A DNA stretch of 64,000 nt from Paenibacillus sambharensis (GTDB taxonomy: Bacteria > Bacillota > Bacilli > Paenibacillales > Paenibacillaceae): the NCBI RefSeq assembly GCF_003233845.1, contig NZ_QKRB01000038.1:62001-126000 (forward strand), written 5' to 3'. A model generated the notes under the pieces. It was not told the DNA's origin, made no database searches, and saw nothing but the letters and a program-made list of their open reading frames with translations. Positions 62,016-64,000 of the stretch are shown piece by piece (the first letter of the stretch is position 1; each line of letters opens with the position of its first letter). A program made the translations under genes and the position numbers.

Positions 62016-63347
62016 ATGGCAGATCTTCAGATCTCCGATCTGGAAGAATTGAAGCTAACGGACTTATACAAGCTGGCTAAGCAGTATCAGATCCCCTATT
62101 ACGGAACATTGAAGAAGAAGGAACTGATATTTGCTATTCTTCGGGCACAGGCCGAACAGAGCGGACTTATGTTTATGCAGGGCGTCCTTGAAATTTTGCC
62201 GGAAGGATTCGGTTTTCTCAGACCGATCAACTATTTGCCGAGTACAGAGGATATCTACATATCAGCCTCGCAAATACGCAAATTTGACCTTCGGACAGGT
62301 GACCTTGTTTCAGGAAAATGCAGGGCTCCAAAAGAGAACGAGCGCTATTTCGGATTGCTGCAAGTCAATGCGGTTAACGGTGAAAGTCCTGAATTCGCGG
62401 CTGAAAGGCTGCATTTCCCTGCATTAACCCCTCTATATCCACAGAAGAAGCTTGTACTTGAAACTTCCCCGACGCATTTATCGACACGGATCCTGGATTT
62501 GCTTGCACCAGTTGGACTGGGACAGCGCGGGCTGGTTGTAGCGCCGCCCAAGGCCGGTAAGACACTTCTATTGAAAGAAATCGCCAACAGTATTTCTTCC
62601 AATCATCCGGATATTGAGCTGTTCGTGCTGTTAATTGACGAGCGTCCGGAGGAAGTAACCGATATGCAGCGGTCTGTTAAAGGGGAGGTAGTGGCATCGA
62701 CCTTCGACGAGCTTCCGGAAAATCATATCAAGGTAGCCGAGCTGGTCCTCGAGCGTGCCCTGCGTCTTGTTGAGCATAAGAAGGATGTGGTCATCCTGCT
62801 TGACAGCATTACACGACTTGCGCGTGCTTATAATCTGGTCATCCCTCCTTCCGGCCGTACGCTTAGCGGCGGTATTGACCCGGCAGCCTTCCACAGACCG
62901 AAGCGCTTCTTCGGCTCGGCACGAAACGTGGAAGAGGGCGGAAGTCTGACCATTTTGGCGACAGCCTTGATTGATACCGGTTCGCGTATGGATGACATTA
63001 TCTATGAAGAATTTAAAGGCACAGGCAACATGGAGATTGTTCTGGACCGCAGACTGGCTGAGCGGCGCATATTCCCAGCGCTTGACATCCGCCGTTCCGG
63101 CACACGCCGGGAAGAAATGCTGCTGACCAAGGAGGAGCTGGACAAAGTGTGGGCAATACGGAAGAGCATGAATGACTCTACTGAATTTGTCGACAGCTTC
63201 CTGAAGAAATTAAGGGACAGCAAGACGAATGCTGAGTTCCTGGACTCCCTGGATACTTCTGGGGTTCAAGGCTCGGGTCCTTCGTCTTCATCTGGCGGGG
63301 GCTCCTCTTCCGGAACTGGAGCAGGCCGGCGGACGGTCCGTTCATAA
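62016..63347 (+). CDS. rho: Transcription termination factor Rho
   Basis: A 443-residue hexameric ATPase. The N-terminal RNA-binding domain ([44 protein letters not shown]) is complete. The ATPase core has Walker A ([14 protein letters not shown]), Walker B ([16 protein letters not shown]), the Q loop with [36 protein letters not shown], and the R loop. The last 25 residues or so are a Ser/Gly-rich low-complexity tail ([19 protein letters not shown]) not seen in B. subtilis. AAAGGGTGAGA precedes the ATG. Confidence 0.96.
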   Translation: MADLQISDLEELKLTDLYKLAKQYQIPYYGTLKKKELIFAILRAQAEQSGLMFMQGVLEILPEGFGFLRPINYLPSTEDIYISASQIRKFDLRTGDLVSGKCRAPKENERYFGLLQVNAVNGESPEFAAERLHFPALTPLYPQKKLVLETSPTHLSTRILDLLAPVGLGQRGLVVAPPKAGKTLLLKEIANSISSNHPDIELFVLLIDERPEEVTDMQRSVKGEVVASTFDELPENHIKVAELVLERALRLVEHKKDVVILLDSITRLARAYNLVIPPSGRTLSGGIDPAAFHRPKRFFGSARNVEEGGSLTILATALIDTGSRMDDIIYEEFKGTGNMEIVLDRRLAERRIFPALDIRRSGTRREEMLLTKEELDKVWAIRKSMNDSTEFVDSFLKKLRDSKTNAEFLDSLDTSGVQGSGPSSSSGGGSSSGTGAGRRTVRS

Positions 63348-63384
63348 GCGCTGTGCTATTGATCGCAAGGATGGAGGAAACATC

Positions 63385-64000
63385 ATGAATCTCGTATATG
63401 CCGACGAACAAGGTAACGTGTTCGACCATCCTGATTGGGTCGGACTCGGCCGCAGTGGCGATATGGTTGTGGAGCTGATGGACGATGAGCTGATTCCGCT
63501 GCCGGATGGGGCGACCCTGGTTGGGCTGCCTTTTACAAGACCAGTCGGAATTAATCCGGAAACCGGCAGCATGCAGGTTCTGCCCGGAAATGTACAGGCT
63601 GTTGGGGCCCTGCTTCCGCAAGGCTACACAAGGCTTAGCATTCCCGGTTATGTGAAGTCAGACAAGGAACAGAAGCTGCCGCTCTTCGGCTATTCTGCCG
63701 TTGTGTGGAAGGACGATACATTTTATGTAGCTGCTCACAAGAGCGATGACCCTGAACGTTGGAACCCGCTTAACTGTGACCGTGGCGAACTGGAACTGAA
63801 GGTTGATTCCCTGCTCGCCAAGTATCCGGATAACCGCTTATATCAGCATCTGTCTCATTGTGCGCTGGGTTATGAATGCCTGACGGCCTCGAACACATTC
63901 CTGCAGCGGTGGGAAGGAGCGGTACCGGTCTCGTATTCCTGTAACGCAGGATGCTTTGGCTGTATTTCCGAACAGCCGGATGACAGCGGGTTCCCTGCAC
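63385..64000 (+). CDS. Radical SAM domain protein (truncated by the window edge)
   Basis: The first 205 codons of a longer gene that runs off the end. After a beta-rich N-terminal domain of about 190 residues, the [4Fe-4S] motif CNAGCFGC (CxxxCxxC spacing) appears at the very edge. The N-terminal part has LFGYSAVVWKDDTFYVAAHKSDDPERW and LPQGYTRLSIPGY, characteristic of the Paenibacillus/Bacillus proteins encoded next to rho. Only three residues past the cluster motif are visible. GGAGGAAACATC precedes the ATG. The substrate cannot be determined here. Confidence 0.8.
   Translation, partial: MNLVYADEQGNVFDHPDWVGLGRSGDMVVELMDDELIPLPDGATLVGLPFTRPVGINPETGSMQVLPGNVQAVGALLPQGYTRLSIPGYVKSDKEQKLPLFGYSAVVWKDDTFYVAAHKSDDPERWNPLNCDRGELELKVDSLLAKYPDNRLYQHLSHCALGYECLTASNTFLQRWEGAVPVSYSCNAGCFGCISEQPDDSGFPA

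Overview
The window reads as the chromosome of a spore-forming Bacillota, most likely Paenibacillus or a close relative. The evidence is strong AGGAGG-type ribosome binding sites with many TTG and GTG starts, spo0F, an RNA polymerase delta subunit, a T-box leader, a ydaO-type c-di-AMP riboswitch leader, Opp and YtrA-type modules, and moderate GC content. No tRNA, rRNA, CRISPR array, insertion sequence or prophage was seen. Species cannot be fixed from the sequence alone.

Layout. 0-10 kb: an MFS transporter, an OmpR-type two-component pair, a PAF-acetylhydrolase-like enzyme, an exported HtrA-like protease, a heme monooxygenase behind a Fur-box-like promoter, a VanY/CwlK-type peptidase, a YcdB-type protein and two small genes. 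10-16.4 kb: a complete oppABCDF oligopeptide importer. 16.5-18.4 kb: a GntR(YtrA)-ABC module with its own palindromic operator. 18.5-25.8 kb: mixed accessory and stress genes (VOC protein, DUF2512, secreted arabinanase with a cre-like site, UspA, HNH protein, KGG-repeat stress protein, polysaccharide deacetylase, and an ECF sigma factor with its membrane anti-sigma partner). 25.8-36.6 kb: an MHYT-GGDEF-EAL protein, a large secreted protein of unknown function, an Lhr-type helicase and a photolyase. 36.6-41 kb: a riboswitch-controlled NlpC/P60 protein and an M1 peptidase with a membrane partner.

40.5-64 kb matches a conserved Bacillus backbone (ywhD, pbpG, speE, speB, ywiB, argS, rpoE, pyrG, spo0F, murAB, rho). 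It carries local insertions: a Calx-beta protein, two tandem solute-binding lipoproteins without a transporter, a manganese catalase, and a second, T-box-controlled argS. The fba and transaldolase genes that sit between spo0F and murAB in B. subtilis are missing. In their place is a transcribed, apparently highly folded RNA with its own promoter and terminator.

The richest signals are regulatory: a pyrG leader that fits CTP-sensing reiterative transcription, a T-box before the extra argS, a c-di-AMP riboswitch behind a palindromic promoter, an ECF autoregulatory promoter, a sigma-H-like spo0F promoter, and the unexplained RNA upstream of murA. All assignments come from reading the sequence; no searches were run.
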